From: an uncultured Clostridia bacterium
GTDB lineage: Bacteria > Bacillota > Clostridia > Christensenellales > Aristaeellaceae
Reading direction: 5' to 3'
NCBI GenBank assembly: GCA_946627565.1
Contig: CAMOVR010000005.1
Coordinates: 1-58,908 of the forward strand
DNA: 58,908 nt
The position numbers were made by a program, and so were the translations under genes. Below are positions 50,695-58,908 of the stretch, in pieces; positions within the stretch are counted from its first letter, which is position 1, and each line of letters opens with the position of its first letter. The notes under the pieces were generated by a model, which had not been told where the DNA came from, did no database searches, and saw nothing but the letters and a program-made list of their open reading frames with translations.

Positions 50695-51426
50695 TCAGAG
50701 AAGGGACTGGACAATGAGCATGATGCCGGAGACGATGAGAAAAAAGATCACCAGAAGCCGGACCTTCTTTTCCGGGATTCTGCCGGAAAAGTGCATGCCC
50801 AGGTACAGGCCCAGGAGCATAAAGGGGATGAGAATCAGGGCCAGACGCAGGACTTTAAGCGTCAGGATGCCGGTACACGCATACAGGATGATGCGGTAGA
50901 TATTCTCCACCATGAAGATGGTGCAGATATTGGCCTTGAAGGCGTGGGTATCCTCGGTCACCTGGCTGATGTATACCCCCAGCAGTGCGCCTACGCCGTA
51001 CATGCCGCACAGAAGGCCCGAGATAAGCCCCAGAATATTGGCAAGCCAGTCCGGCATGGGCTTAGCCCTGCGCTTTGTGCGCAGAAGCATTTCAAGGCTT
51101 AAGAGGATGATGAGGAGACCGAATAGGGGGCGCACAATCCGGGCATCCACATATTTTAAAAACAGGCCGCCGGCGGTGCTGCCAAGGAGGAGAAGAAGGG
51201 AAAGCCGGATGCAAAGCTTCGGGCGGATGTGCTTTCTTTCCCTGAAAGCCAGGACCGCGTTGCCCGGAAAGCCGATGAGAAGGTCCACCGGGGAGATGCG
51301 CACGTTGTCCGCCTGAAAGTTCAGGATCCCGGTAAACACCAGGGTGTTGGCAAAGCCGCACAGCCCCTTGATGATATATGAAACCAGGGCAGCGAGGATC
51401 CATAAAAGCAGTTCAGGTATGCTCAT
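50695..51426 (-). CDS. TSUP (TauE/SafE)-family permease
   Basis: This 243-residue protein has about eight membrane helices and belongs to the TSUP family, which includes exporters or importers of sulfite, sulfoacetate and other small anions. Typical features are the first hairpin LVSYIIKGLCGFANTLVFTGIL with a conserved Gly, and the repeated motif GLISGLLCGMYGVGALLGVYIS in the second half. The ATG overlaps the stop of the deaminase-like gene by 4 bases (ATGA), so the two are translationally coupled and may share a pathway. Confidence 0.87.
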   Translation of the reverse strand: MSIPELLLWILAALVSYIIKGLCGFANTLVFTGILNFQADNVRISPVDLLIGFPGNAVLAFRERKHIRPKLCIRLSLLLLLGSTAGGLFLKYVDARIVRPLFGLLIILLSLEMLLRTKRRAKPMPDWLANILGLISGLLCGMYGVGALLGVYISQVTEDTHAFKANICTIFMVENIYRIILYACTGILTLKVLRLALILIPFMLLGLYLGMHFSGRIPEKKVRLLVIFFLIVSGIMLIVQSLL

Positions 51427-53945
51427 GATTCCTCCTGTCTGTACCAGTTTTCCGGATAGCAGGTTTCCACCGCCCGTATCATGTCAGGCACCGCATCCCT
51501 GCCGTCAAAGAGAGTGCAGTACCCCTCCAGGGACATGGCCTTGGCCCGCAGCGCCCTGGCATGGCTGGAGACGAAGATATGGCACTTGCGTTTGCCGTTT
51601 TTTGCTTCCTGTATCATGTTGGTCCCGGCGGTGTTTCCGTCAAGGCAGATGAGAACGGAAGGCCTGCGCTTGAAAATCTCAAAGGCAAAGCTCTTGTACA
51701 CGGCAAGTCTGGCGGGCTCAATGGATACCCGGATCTTAAGGCCCTCCCTCTTTATGGCTTCGGCTTCCCGGTGCGTGATGCGGGAGGGGACAAAGGCATA
51801 GAAGTCATATTTTCCCCGGCCCTTTTCCAGAAGATACTTTTCATACCCCTTCAGGCTCGGCCCTATGACGAAGAAGCATTTTTCCGGATCAGCGCCCTCC
51901 AGCAGGTCATCCAGCATCCGGAGAATGTCCGGATGAAGACGCGTGGTATGGGTATCCTGGTTAAAGGATCCGCCCAGCACCATGACCGGGACCCGGTTCA
52001 GGGGAAGCTCTGCAATTTCATCCTGAAGACATGCGAGGCTGTCCAGGGCCGCCGCCCGGGCCAGAAGGGGCGTGCTGCTCTCCTTAATGGAGGCGATGCG
52101 GTCTTCATAGAATTTCCGCACATCCTGCCCCTTCAGGTCCCTTTCAAAGCGCAGGGTTTTGTCCCTGAACACCTTCATGCTCTTTTCATAGATGGCCTGC
52201 TCGGTTTTCCGCATGGCCAGCAGGTCATCCCTGGAGAGGTTCAGGAGCTTTTCCAGGGACAGCTCCTCGTCGATGGAATCCGTGCCGTACAGTGCGCCCC
52301 CGTCCGTCCCCTGCACGCAGGCCACACCGTGGTTCAGATAGGTCTTCAGGGGATGGTTTTCAAGGGAGGTCAGGTTGTTGAGGCGGACGTTTGAGGAAAT
52401 CTGGAATTCCAGCACGGTGCCGGTATCCGCCAGGGCCTGCATGAGCTGCCGCCCTTTTGCAGACGAAAGATTGGCGGTATACAGGCCGTGGCCGATGCGC
52501 AGAGCCGGCATGGGCTGGCCCGGGGCAAGGCTTCCCGTGACACAGCGCAGGCTGTTGAGCACATTGTCCCGCAGCCCGTCGTTTTCACCGGCATGGATGC
52601 GGATGACAAAGCCGGGACAGGATGCGGCAAGATGGACAATCTCGGATATGAGGGGGGACAGTTCCCGGATGTCGTTAATCTCCTCCCCGATGATGTCACT
52701 GCCGGCCACATAGGGATCCCCGGCAATGCTCCTGAGCACCAGCAGGTTCTCCTGCATGGTGTCTGAAACGATCTGATCCTTGATGATGGTCAGGGGCGTG
52801 CGGCGGAAGGCGGCAAGAAAGCGGAGGGTAACCCCGGTTTCCCGCTCAATGGCGGGCAGCACCGCATGGGCCTGCCTCAGGAACTCCGGTGCCGCGTCCC
52901 TTTTGACCAGGGTAGTATCGGAGATTTCCACATAGCGTATGCCCCGGGAGGCATAGCTGCGGGCAATCCAGAGAAGCTTATCCTGGAAAACCGTATTGGA
53001 AGCATACGCCGGGTTCAGACGGTCCTGCTCCATCCTTTCAAGATAGGCCCGGATATCCGGGTCCGGCAGGGCGTTTATCTTATACGGGGAAAGCAGGGTC
53101 CTGTCATCACTTTCCTGTCCCTTGCAGAAGACATAGCGGTACAGATAGACCTTCTCAAGGTTGGTAAACACAGCCTGACCGTCCTTGAGAATGGCCAGAG
53201 AAGCCCGGATGCGGGGAAGGTTGAAGGCGCTGTTTTCCGGCGAGTCCAGGATCAGGGAGGCAAAATTGAGAAAGGTGTTGTCCCGGATCTTCCGCTCCAG
53301 GTACCTGCCCTTGAGAGGAGAATCCTGAAATCGCTGCGCCGTCTCATCATGCCGCTGCGTCAGCATCTCTTCCTGCTCCGGGGTGCATGTGAGCCCCAGC
53401 TTCCGGATATAGTAGAGGGGATAGCGGATCTGGTGGCGGATGCCCAGGGCGATGAGCACATCCGGGCTCAGGTTGGCGTTCATGTGGGTGTGCAGGTCCG
53501 TGCGGAACTTGCACTCCTCCAGAATGTAGGTTTTCACCACGGTTTTTTTGAAATCCAGCCGGTAATCCTTGGTCTGGCTCATGAGGGTCTTGGAAATGGC
53601 CGGTATGGAGGCCTTCCGCTGGATCCTGCCGTCCGGATAGATGTTGGCCACCTTGGTATCCAGAAGCCGGAAAACATAGACAGGGTGGTTGTCGCTGTCG
53701 ATATAGCAGGGAAGGGTGCCGCGGATGATGAGCAGACCGTTTTCATCCATGGACAGGGGGAGATGGCAGAGCCGTGCCAGGTTCGTGATGAGGTTGCCCG
53801 TGGCATGGTTTGGTGTGCGCAGGACATAGTCCATGATGCACCTGCCGTTTTCTTCCCTTGTGGAGAGGGTGACCACGATGTCCTTCTCCTTGTCGAGATA
53901 GAACACACCGAAGGGAACCATTCGCATCACCGTCTTTCTGAACAT
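51423..53945 (-). CDS. Adenosine-deaminase-like hydrolase fused to a Rossmann/SLOG-like domain
   Basis: This 840-residue protein is more than twice the usual ADA length of about 340. Residues 1-145 are an unassigned N-terminal domain. An ADA-like barrel spans about 146-600, with metal ligands DLHTH (H152, H154), IHAGEND (H451, E454), RIGHGLYT (H486) and GTDGGALYGT (D548). In ADA that last motif is TDD; here the second Asp is Gly549, so substrate binding should differ. Residues about 650-830 resemble a Rossmann-like SLOG/LOG domain: VPVMVLGGSFNQ, then FFVIGPSLKGYEKYL, then CLDGNTAGTNMIQEAKN. The start (ATG 53945) is uncertain as no strong ribosome site is visible; ATG 53927 is an alternative. 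It leads a seven-gene run. Confidence 0.82.
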   Translation of the reverse strand: MFRKTVMRMVPFGVFYLDKEKDIVVTLSTREENGRCIMDYVLRTPNHATGNLITNLARLCHLPLSMDENGLLIIRGTLPCYIDSDNHPVYVFRLLDTKVANIYPDGRIQRKASIPAISKTLMSQTKDYRLDFKKTVVKTYILEECKFRTDLHTHMNANLSPDVLIALGIRHQIRYPLYYIRKLGLTCTPEQEEMLTQRHDETAQRFQDSPLKGRYLERKIRDNTFLNFASLILDSPENSAFNLPRIRASLAILKDGQAVFTNLEKVYLYRYVFCKGQESDDRTLLSPYKINALPDPDIRAYLERMEQDRLNPAYASNTVFQDKLLWIARSYASRGIRYVEISDTTLVKRDAAPEFLRQAHAVLPAIERETGVTLRFLAAFRRTPLTIIKDQIVSDTMQENLLVLRSIAGDPYVAGSDIIGEEINDIRELSPLISEIVHLAASCPGFVIRIHAGENDGLRDNVLNSLRCVTGSLAPGQPMPALRIGHGLYTANLSSAKGRQLMQALADTGTVLEFQISSNVRLNNLTSLENHPLKTYLNHGVACVQGTDGGALYGTDSIDEELSLEKLLNLSRDDLLAMRKTEQAIYEKSMKVFRDKTLRFERDLKGQDVRKFYEDRIASIKESSTPLLARAAALDSLACLQDEIAELPLNRVPVMVLGGSFNQDTHTTRLHPDILRMLDDLLEGADPEKCFFVIGPSLKGYEKYLLEKGRGKYDFYAFVPSRITHREAEAIKREGLKIRVSIEPARLAVYKSFAFEIFKRRPSVLICLDGNTAGTNMIQEAKNGKRKCHIFVSSHARALRAKAMSLEGYCTLFDGRDAVPDMIRAVETCYPENWYRQEES

Positions 53946-53998
53946 GTGTGAAGGTTTCGAGAATGAGAGAGGAATTCCTGCAAACCATAAGCAGTATA

Positions 53999-54025
53999 CA
54001 AAACAGCCGGAGGGTAATCCGGCTG
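53999..54025 (-). terminator. Terminator of fbp
   Basis: On the minus strand, CAGCCGGA-TTACCC-TCCGGCTG is followed by TTTTG. It separates fbp from the deaminase-like gene, which therefore needs its own promoter; none clear was found in the 53-base gap. Confidence 0.85.
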
Positions 54026-54035
54026 CTGAAAAGGT

Positions 54036-55955
54036 TTATTTCTGCAGATTGATCCGTCCTGCCCGGCAGGCCTCCAGAAGCATGAGCAGGTCATCCATCC
54101 GCTCCTTCAGGACCTTGCCGTGGTCTGTATCCGCCACATACTTGCGCCTGGGATAGGCAGTGAACTCAAAGGACTGGGAATGGATGTCCCGCCCCGTCTC
54201 CTGGGCGTCCCGGAGCGTGGTGAAGGGCTGATGGGACATGAGGCGCATGCCGTGGGAATTGGCAATGAGGGTGTAGCCCGCAATGCCTGTGGTCTTCTGA
54301 TAGGCCCGGCAGAAGCCGCCGTCGATGACCACCAGACGGCCGCCGGCCTTAAGGGGGCTCTCCCCGTGGGTGACCCGCACCGGGGTGTGGCCGTTGATGA
54401 TCCGGGATTCACTGTCCGTAAGACCGAAAGCGGACAGGATCCTGCGGCAGGTCTCCTCCTGATTGTACCATTCATAGTACGGGTTCCTGGGTTCCTGCCA
54501 GGCCCTCTCATCCGGTATGTAGGCCCGGGCAAAGGTTTTGATCTGCCTGCCGCATACCGGGGAGTCCGTGCCGCACCAAAGGTACCACATGAAGTCCAGG
54601 GCTTCCTGATCCCCCGTATAGAAGGCCCGGCGGGCCACCTGGTCGGCATAGTCCATGAAGGCGCGGCCCTCATATGCCCGGCCGTGGAACACCTTGGAGA
54701 GGAAAGTGCCGTCAGGATTCAGGGGGACGCAGCCGTGGAAGAGAAGGTTGCCGTTGAACACCCTGTACAGCCAGCCCCGGCGGTACAGGAAGGCCACGTG
54801 CTCCCTGAGGCGCATGCTGTGGGTGAAGGCATGGCGCAGGCTCCCCATGAGCTTTTCTTCCTCCGGGGACAGACGGTACGGGTCAGAGGGGCTCAGGGTG
54901 GGCATGGGTACATCCCGCACAGGCCATCTCTCCCCGTCAATCTCGATCTCGTGTTTCTCAAGATTGAGCTTTCCCAGCAGCAGCCGGTCTTCCATCTGGA
55001 AATCCGGGTTGCGGTAAATCAGCTGGCCCTCCAGCTTGAACATCATGACGGTGACGGCCTGCAGGGCTGCCTTTTCCGGGGAAAGGTCAGGATAGAGCTT
55101 TTCCGCAAACAGGGTCAGTTCCCTCAGGGGAATGCCGTAGCCCCGCTCCAGGATGTCCATGTTCCCGTAGGCCAGGGAATTGCGCAGAACGCCGCAGATG
55201 CAGCAGGCACTGCCGGAGGCGGCGCCCATCCAGAGCACATCATGATTTCCCCATTCTATGTCCACACTGTGATGGTGCATAAGGATTTCCATGATGCTGT
55301 CCGCCCGGGGTCCCCGGTCAAAAATGTCGCCCACCACGTGCAGCCTGTCCACCGCCAGGTTCTTGATGAGCCCCGCCAGGGAGGCCATGAAGCTGTCCAT
55401 GCCGGCGGTGGTGATCAGGGACTCGATGATGGCGTCATGATATCTTTTCCGGTTGGCTTCCTGCTCACTTGCCGCAGCGTTTTCATCGTCCTGATAGTGC
55501 ATCAGCTCATCCAGCAGGAAGGCCCAGTCATCCGGCATCATGGAGCGGACCTTGTCCCGGGTATACTTGGAGGAGAGCATGCGGGCCAGAACCAGCATGG
55601 AGTCAATCTGCCTGCGGTACCAGGCCGGGGAGATGTCCCCTTTCTGGTGGTGCTGGCGCAATATGGCCTCGGGATAGTAAATCAGGGTGCACAGGGCGTC
55701 CGCCTCCGCAACGGAGAGATGGTCCAGCCACAGGTGCACCTTCTCCCGGATGACGCCGGAGCAGTTGTTCATGATATGGCAGAAGGCTTCGTATTCACCG
55801 TGTATGTCACTCATGAAATGCTCGGTCCCCTTGGGCAGGCTGAGCCTGGCGCTGAGCCGGGTAATCTCGGTATAAAGGGCTTCCACCGTGGGGTACTTTT
55901 CTCCCAGGAGCCGGAGATATTTCAGGGTTTCGGGGGTCATTTCAGAGACAGTCAC
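54036..55955 (-). CDS. fbp: Fructose-1,6-bisphosphatase, class III
   Basis: This 639-residue Firmicutes-type FBPase drives gluconeogenesis by hydrolysing fructose-1,6-bisphosphate. It is a calcineurin-like metallophosphatase with FMSDIHGEYEAF, HVVGDIFDRGPRAD, IEWGNHDVLWMGA and late metal ligands in INGHTPVRVTHGESP and LVVIDGGFCRAYQ. Length is normal for the class. It lies 15 bases downstream of the DUF815 gene and ends in a terminator, closing the leuA-DUF815-fbp unit. Confidence 0.95.
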   Translation of the reverse strand: MTVSEMTPETLKYLRLLGEKYPTVEALYTEITRLSARLSLPKGTEHFMSDIHGEYEAFCHIMNNCSGVIREKVHLWLDHLSVAEADALCTLIYYPEAILRQHHQKGDISPAWYRRQIDSMLVLARMLSSKYTRDKVRSMMPDDWAFLLDELMHYQDDENAAASEQEANRKRYHDAIIESLITTAGMDSFMASLAGLIKNLAVDRLHVVGDIFDRGPRADSIMEILMHHHSVDIEWGNHDVLWMGAASGSACCICGVLRNSLAYGNMDILERGYGIPLRELTLFAEKLYPDLSPEKAALQAVTVMMFKLEGQLIYRNPDFQMEDRLLLGKLNLEKHEIEIDGERWPVRDVPMPTLSPSDPYRLSPEEEKLMGSLRHAFTHSMRLREHVAFLYRRGWLYRVFNGNLLFHGCVPLNPDGTFLSKVFHGRAYEGRAFMDYADQVARRAFYTGDQEALDFMWYLWCGTDSPVCGRQIKTFARAYIPDERAWQEPRNPYYEWYNQEETCRRILSAFGLTDSESRIINGHTPVRVTHGESPLKAGGRLVVIDGGFCRAYQKTTGIAGYTLIANSHGMRLMSHQPFTTLRDAQETGRDIHSQSFEFTAYPRRKYVADTDHGKVLKERMDDLLMLLEACRAGRINLQK

Positions 55956-55970
55956 AGCTTACTCCTTGTA

Positions 55971-57293
55971 TCAGTTTTTCATTCTGCCGGCCAGCTGGTT
56001 GATGAACTGCTGGGCGGTGCGGCCGCTTTCGCCGCCATGGGCCATTTCGAAACGGTTGGCTTCCAGAAGGAGCTCCGCATCCGTAAGATTGATATTCGGG
56101 TACCGTTTTGCGAGCTCCAGGACAATCTCCTGGAACAGCCTGTGCCTGGGGGCCATGAACAGGACGGAGCATCCGAAACGGGCTGCCAGGGAAAGCTTTT
56201 CCTGCATGGTATCCGAGCGGTGCACGTCCATGTTGTGTTCCATGTCATTCCGGTCGTTCCAGGTTTCCTTGATCAGGTGACGGCGGTTTGAGGTGGCACA
56301 GATCATGACGTTGTCCGGGCGGGTCTCAAGACCGCCCTCGATGACGGCCTTCAGATATTTGTACTCCACTTCGTTTTCTTCAAAGGACAGATCGTCGATA
56401 TAGATGATGAAGCGGTAATGCCTGGACTTGACCCGGGAGATGACATCCGAAAGCCGGGAAAACTGGTGCTTGTACAGCTCGATGATCCTGAGGCCGTCCT
56501 CCCAGTATTCGTTGAGCAGGGCCTTGACGGAGGTGGACTTGCCCGTGCCTGCATCCCCGTACAATAGCATGTTGTTAAAGGGTCTTCCCGCCAGGAAGGC
56601 TTCCACATTGGCGCGGATCTCCGCCTTCTGCTGGTCATAGCCGATCAGGTCAGAGAGCCGCACCGCATCCATGTTGTTGATGGCCTGAATGTCAATGCCA
56701 TCCGGGCCCGCTGTGCCAAGATCCTGCAGGCGGAAGGCCCGGTTCATGCCAAAGAGCCCCACGCCATAGCGGCGGAAATGATCGGTGATCAGGTCATAGA
56801 TGGTGTTTTCGTCCTCTGCCCTGTCCAGAAGGGCAGAGAGTTCACAGACCCTTTCGGATACATGCCGGTTAAAGAGCTGTTCCCGCTTGGGAATGGCATG
56901 ATAGTCGGTGATCAGGGAAAGGCAGTCAATGCCCAGGTCCTGCTGCAGGGGGGTAAAGTCAAAGTGCATCAGTTTCTGAAACAGCCTGAAATCATGCCGG
57001 GCAATCTCATTGATGGACCCTTCCTTCGGTCCGATGCGCTCGCAGGTCAGGGCAAAGGAATTGTCATGACTGATCATGACAAAGGTGAGGTAACACTGCC
57101 ACAGGTTCCGGTTAAACCCATAGGCAGTGGAAAGGTCCAGGATGCGCTTGACCTGGGCATACACCCGGTGGATCAGATGATCCCGTGTATCAAAGCCCCC
57201 CTCCCAGTCCGCATAGATTTTCGACATACACATGAGTATGGTGTCTGAGGGAAGGGAGGAATAGAGAATCAGAGGGTCGGTTAAGCGGTACAT
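55971..57293 (-). CDS. DUF815-family AAA+ ATPase
   Basis: This 440-residue ATPase has an uncharacterised N-terminal half of about 200 residues and a C-terminal AAA+ module. Walker A is LLYGDAGTGKSTSVKALL near residues 245-262, Walker B is FIIYIDDLSFEENE, and MICATSNRRHLIKE is sensor 1. The family is widespread and conserved, but no role is established. It starts 21 bases after the leuA stop. Confidence 0.9.
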   Translation of the reverse strand: MYRLTDPLILYSSLPSDTILMCMSKIYADWEGGFDTRDHLIHRVYAQVKRILDLSTAYGFNRNLWQCYLTFVMISHDNSFALTCERIGPKEGSINEIARHDFRLFQKLMHFDFTPLQQDLGIDCLSLITDYHAIPKREQLFNRHVSERVCELSALLDRAEDENTIYDLITDHFRRYGVGLFGMNRAFRLQDLGTAGPDGIDIQAINNMDAVRLSDLIGYDQQKAEIRANVEAFLAGRPFNNMLLYGDAGTGKSTSVKALLNEYWEDGLRIIELYKHQFSRLSDVISRVKSRHYRFIIYIDDLSFEENEVEYKYLKAVIEGGLETRPDNVMICATSNRRHLIKETWNDRNDMEHNMDVHRSDTMQEKLSLAARFGCSVLFMAPRHRLFQEIVLELAKRYPNINLTDAELLLEANRFEMAHGGESGRTAQQFINQLAGRMKN

Positions 57294-57314
57294 GACCTTT
57301 CCTTTCTGCAGACC

Positions 57315-58859
57315 TCAGCTGTCTGCCTGCATGTTCTGTCGTCTGGTAAAGGCTTTCAGATGGTTGACGGCACTGATGTAGGCCAGAATGGAGCCCTCGA
57401 TGATGTCCGTGGAAAGGCCCCGGCCCGAAAAGGAATGGCTGCCGGCCTGCAGCCGCACATGGGCTTCGCCCAGGGTATCCATGCCCGGGGATACGCCATT
57501 GATCCGGTACAGCTCAAAGGTATGGTCCACCGGCTTCATGATCTGGTCCACCGCCGAGAAGGCGGCGTCAATGGGACCGTCGCCCAGGGAGACGGCTTCA
57601 AACTTCTCATCCTTGTATTTCAGGCATACTGTGGCGGTGGCGGTGGTGAAGTTGGTGTTGTGCACCGCGTACCAGTCAAGCCTGTAGCCGTCCTCTTCCT
57701 CTTCATATACGGAGGAATGGGCGATGAGGGCTTCCAGATCCAGGTCCGTGACCACCTTCTTTTTGTCGCACAGATCCTTGAATTCCTCAAAGCAGCGCTC
57801 CAGCTCCTCGCCGGAGAGGTTGTATCCCATTTCCTCCAGACGGTTTTCAAAGGCATGCCGTCCGGAATGCTTGCCCAGCACCAGGGGCTTCTGGTTGATG
57901 CCCACCGCTTCCGGGGTCAGGATTTCATAGGTCTGCTTGTTGGCCATGACGCCGTGCTGATGGATGCCGGATTCATGCAGGAAGGCATTGCGCCCCACAA
58001 TGGGCTTGTTCAGGGGCGGCAGCTGTCCGATGATGGCGTATACGGTGCGGCTGGCCCGGGCAATCTGGGTGGTGTCCAGCCTGACGGCATCCGGACCGTA
58101 GATGTCCGGACGGGTCCGCATGGCCATGACCACCTCTTCCAGGCTGGCGTTGCCAGCCCGCTCTCCGAGACCGTTGATGGTGCATTCCACCTGCCTAGCG
58201 CCCCCCAGGACGCCGGCCAGGGTGTTGGCCACGGCCATGCCCAGGTCGTTGTGGCAGTGGACGGAGAATTCCACCTTGTCCGAGCCCTCCACCCGGGCAA
58301 TCACCTGGGAGAGGAGGGAACGCATCTCATCCGGCGTGCTGTAGCCCACCGTGTCCGGCAGGTTGATGACCGTAGCGCCGCTTTTGATGGCTGTGCGCAC
58401 CACCCGGCAGAGAAAGTCCACATCGGAGCGGGTGGCGTCTTCACAGGAAAACTCCACATTGTCGACATAGCTTTTTGCCCGCTTTACCATGTCGGCGGTA
58501 ACGCGCACCACATCATCCTCTGACATATGCAGCTTATACTGCATGTGCAGGGGCGAGGTGGCCAGGAACAGGTGAATCCGGGGATCCGCTGCATTTTTGA
58601 CAGCTTCCCAGGCGGTGTCAATGTCCTTCTCCCTGGCTCTGGCAAGGGCTGCCACGGTGCAGTCCTTCACGGAACGGGCAATGGTTTCAACGGCTTCAAA
58701 ATCCCCGGGGGAGGCCACAGGGAACCCGGCTTCGATGATGTCGACCCGCATGTGCTCCAGGATCTGGGCAATCTTGAGCTTTTCCTTCAGGTTCATCGTG
58801 CAGCCCGGGGCCTGTTCGCCGTCCCGCAGGGTGGTATCCAGTACTCTGATCGGTTTCAT
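57315..58859 (-). CDS. leuA: 2-isopropylmalate synthase
   Basis: This 514-residue enzyme catalyses the first committed step of leucine synthesis from 2-oxoisovalerate and acetyl-CoA. It has the HMGL-like TIM barrel with [15 protein letters not shown] and [20 protein letters not shown] (metal HxH), plus [16 protein letters not shown]. The C-terminal LeuA regulatory domain ([19 protein letters not shown]...[24 protein letters not shown]) mediates leucine feedback. The start is ATG 58859 with AAGGAG upstream. Other leu genes are not in the window. Overlapping hairpins upstream may control it. Confidence 0.95.
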   Translation of the reverse strand: MKPIRVLDTTLRDGEQAPGCTMNLKEKLKIAQILEHMRVDIIEAGFPVASPGDFEAVETIARSVKDCTVAALARAREKDIDTAWEAVKNAADPRIHLFLATSPLHMQYKLHMSEDDVVRVTADMVKRAKSYVDNVEFSCEDATRSDVDFLCRVVRTAIKSGATVINLPDTVGYSTPDEMRSLLSQVIARVEGSDKVEFSVHCHNDLGMAVANTLAGVLGGARQVECTINGLGERAGNASLEEVVMAMRTRPDIYGPDAVRLDTTQIARASRTVYAIIGQLPPLNKPIVGRNAFLHESGIHQHGVMANKQTYEILTPEAVGINQKPLVLGKHSGRHAFENRLEEMGYNLSGEELERCFEEFKDLCDKKKVVTDLDLEALIAHSSVYEEEEDGYRLDWYAVHNTNFTTATATVCLKYKDEKFEAVSLGDGPIDAAFSAVDQIMKPVDHTFELYRINGVSPGMDTLGEAHVRLQAGSHSFSGRGLSTDIIEGSILAYISAVNHLKAFTRRQNMQADS

Positions 58860-58870
58860 AAAACTCCTTA

Positions 58871-58898
58871 GTGGCGGAAACCCGCCACCCTTGGGTGG
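58871..58898 (-). promoter_or_regulatory. Mutually exclusive hairpins in the leuA leader (cut by window end)
   Basis: On the minus strand, CCACCC-AA-GGGTGG (58885-58898) overlaps GTGGCGG-GTTT-CCGCCAC (58871-58888). Only one can form at a time, and the second ends directly before the AAGGAG ribosome site. This is the geometry of an attenuator or translational switch, but the upstream part is missing. Confidence 0.45.
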
Positions 58899-58908
58899 TG
58901 GGAGGAGC

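Noticed and set aside
51423-57293. RADAR-like defence system (adenosine deaminase plus AAA+ ATPase)
   Set aside because: The DUF815 ATPase is separated from the deaminase-like gene by fbp and a terminator, and it is a conserved housekeeping family rather than a recognisable RdrA. No RADAR assignment is justified.

Overview
This window looks like a chromosomal core-genome segment from an anaerobic, moderately GC-rich member of the Bacillota, class Clostridia. The evidence is a Firmicutes-type gene set: T-box and SAM-I leaders, RNase J, a YlbF-family protein, Rex, class III fructose-1,6-bisphosphatase, the MrfAB repair pair, a VanW protein and PepF. An orphan NrdG-type activase suggests anaerobic life. 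The plant-polysaccharide enzymes (GH51, GH31) and a sugar ABC transporter fit a gut or rumen habitat. A Christensenellales-like lineage is possible, but that is a guess. I see no transposase, phage gene, CRISPR array or rRNA. One tRNA gene and one SRP RNA gene are present.

Layout. Positions 1-2.2 kb hold the end of tuf, a TSCPD protein, a DEAD-box helicase and a DtxR-family regulator. From 2.2 to 7.4 kb, on the minus strand, lie uvrC, tRNA-Leu(CAA) and the conserved rpmH-rnpA-yidD-yidC-jag cluster, here not joined to dnaA. From 7.5 to 10.3 kb are SAM-riboswitch-controlled metK and a secreted five-repeat SH3 protein. From 10.4 to 14.6 kb are the SRP RNA and a sugar ABC transporter (binding protein plus two permeases, no ATPase). 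From 15 to 26.7 kb on the plus strand are RNase J, then a tightly packed run: ylbF, mltG, U32 peptidase-family gene, rex, VanW gene, GH51 arabinofuranosidase, YczE-like gene and pepF. From 26.8 to 31.8 kb on the minus strand are mrfA, mrfB, a TPR protein and lepB. From 32 to 35.6 kb on the minus strand are T-box-controlled serS and a HerA-like ATPase.

From 35.8 to 39.8 kb on the plus strand is a UDP-GlcNAc precursor operon: a stand-alone left-handed beta-helix (GlmU-like) protein, glmM and glmS. From 40 to 45.2 kb are an acyltransferase, an inositol-monophosphatase-family enzyme, a secreted LTD/CotH protein and a cysteine desulfurase. From 45.2 to 53.9 kb is a seven-gene minus-strand run: an adenosine-deaminase-like fusion protein, a TSUP permease, an SGNH hydrolase, a TPR protein, a DUF4037 (nucleotidyltransferase-like) protein, an NrdG-type radical SAM enzyme and a GH31 glycosidase. 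From 54 to 58.9 kb are fbp, a DUF815 AAA+ ATPase and leuA, again a minus-strand operon.

The least ordinary object is the 840-residue protein at 51423-53945. It is an adenosine-deaminase-like barrel in which the second Asp of the catalytic TDD motif is Gly, fused to a C-terminal Rossmann-like domain that resembles SLOG/LOG nucleotide-binding folds. It overlaps a TSUP permease gene by 4 bp. Other points worth a look are a MalG-type permease with a roughly 240-residue membrane extension, a binding protein with no lipobox, paired LacI-type operator palindromes in a convergent gap with no visible target, and two unexplained long inverted repeats.
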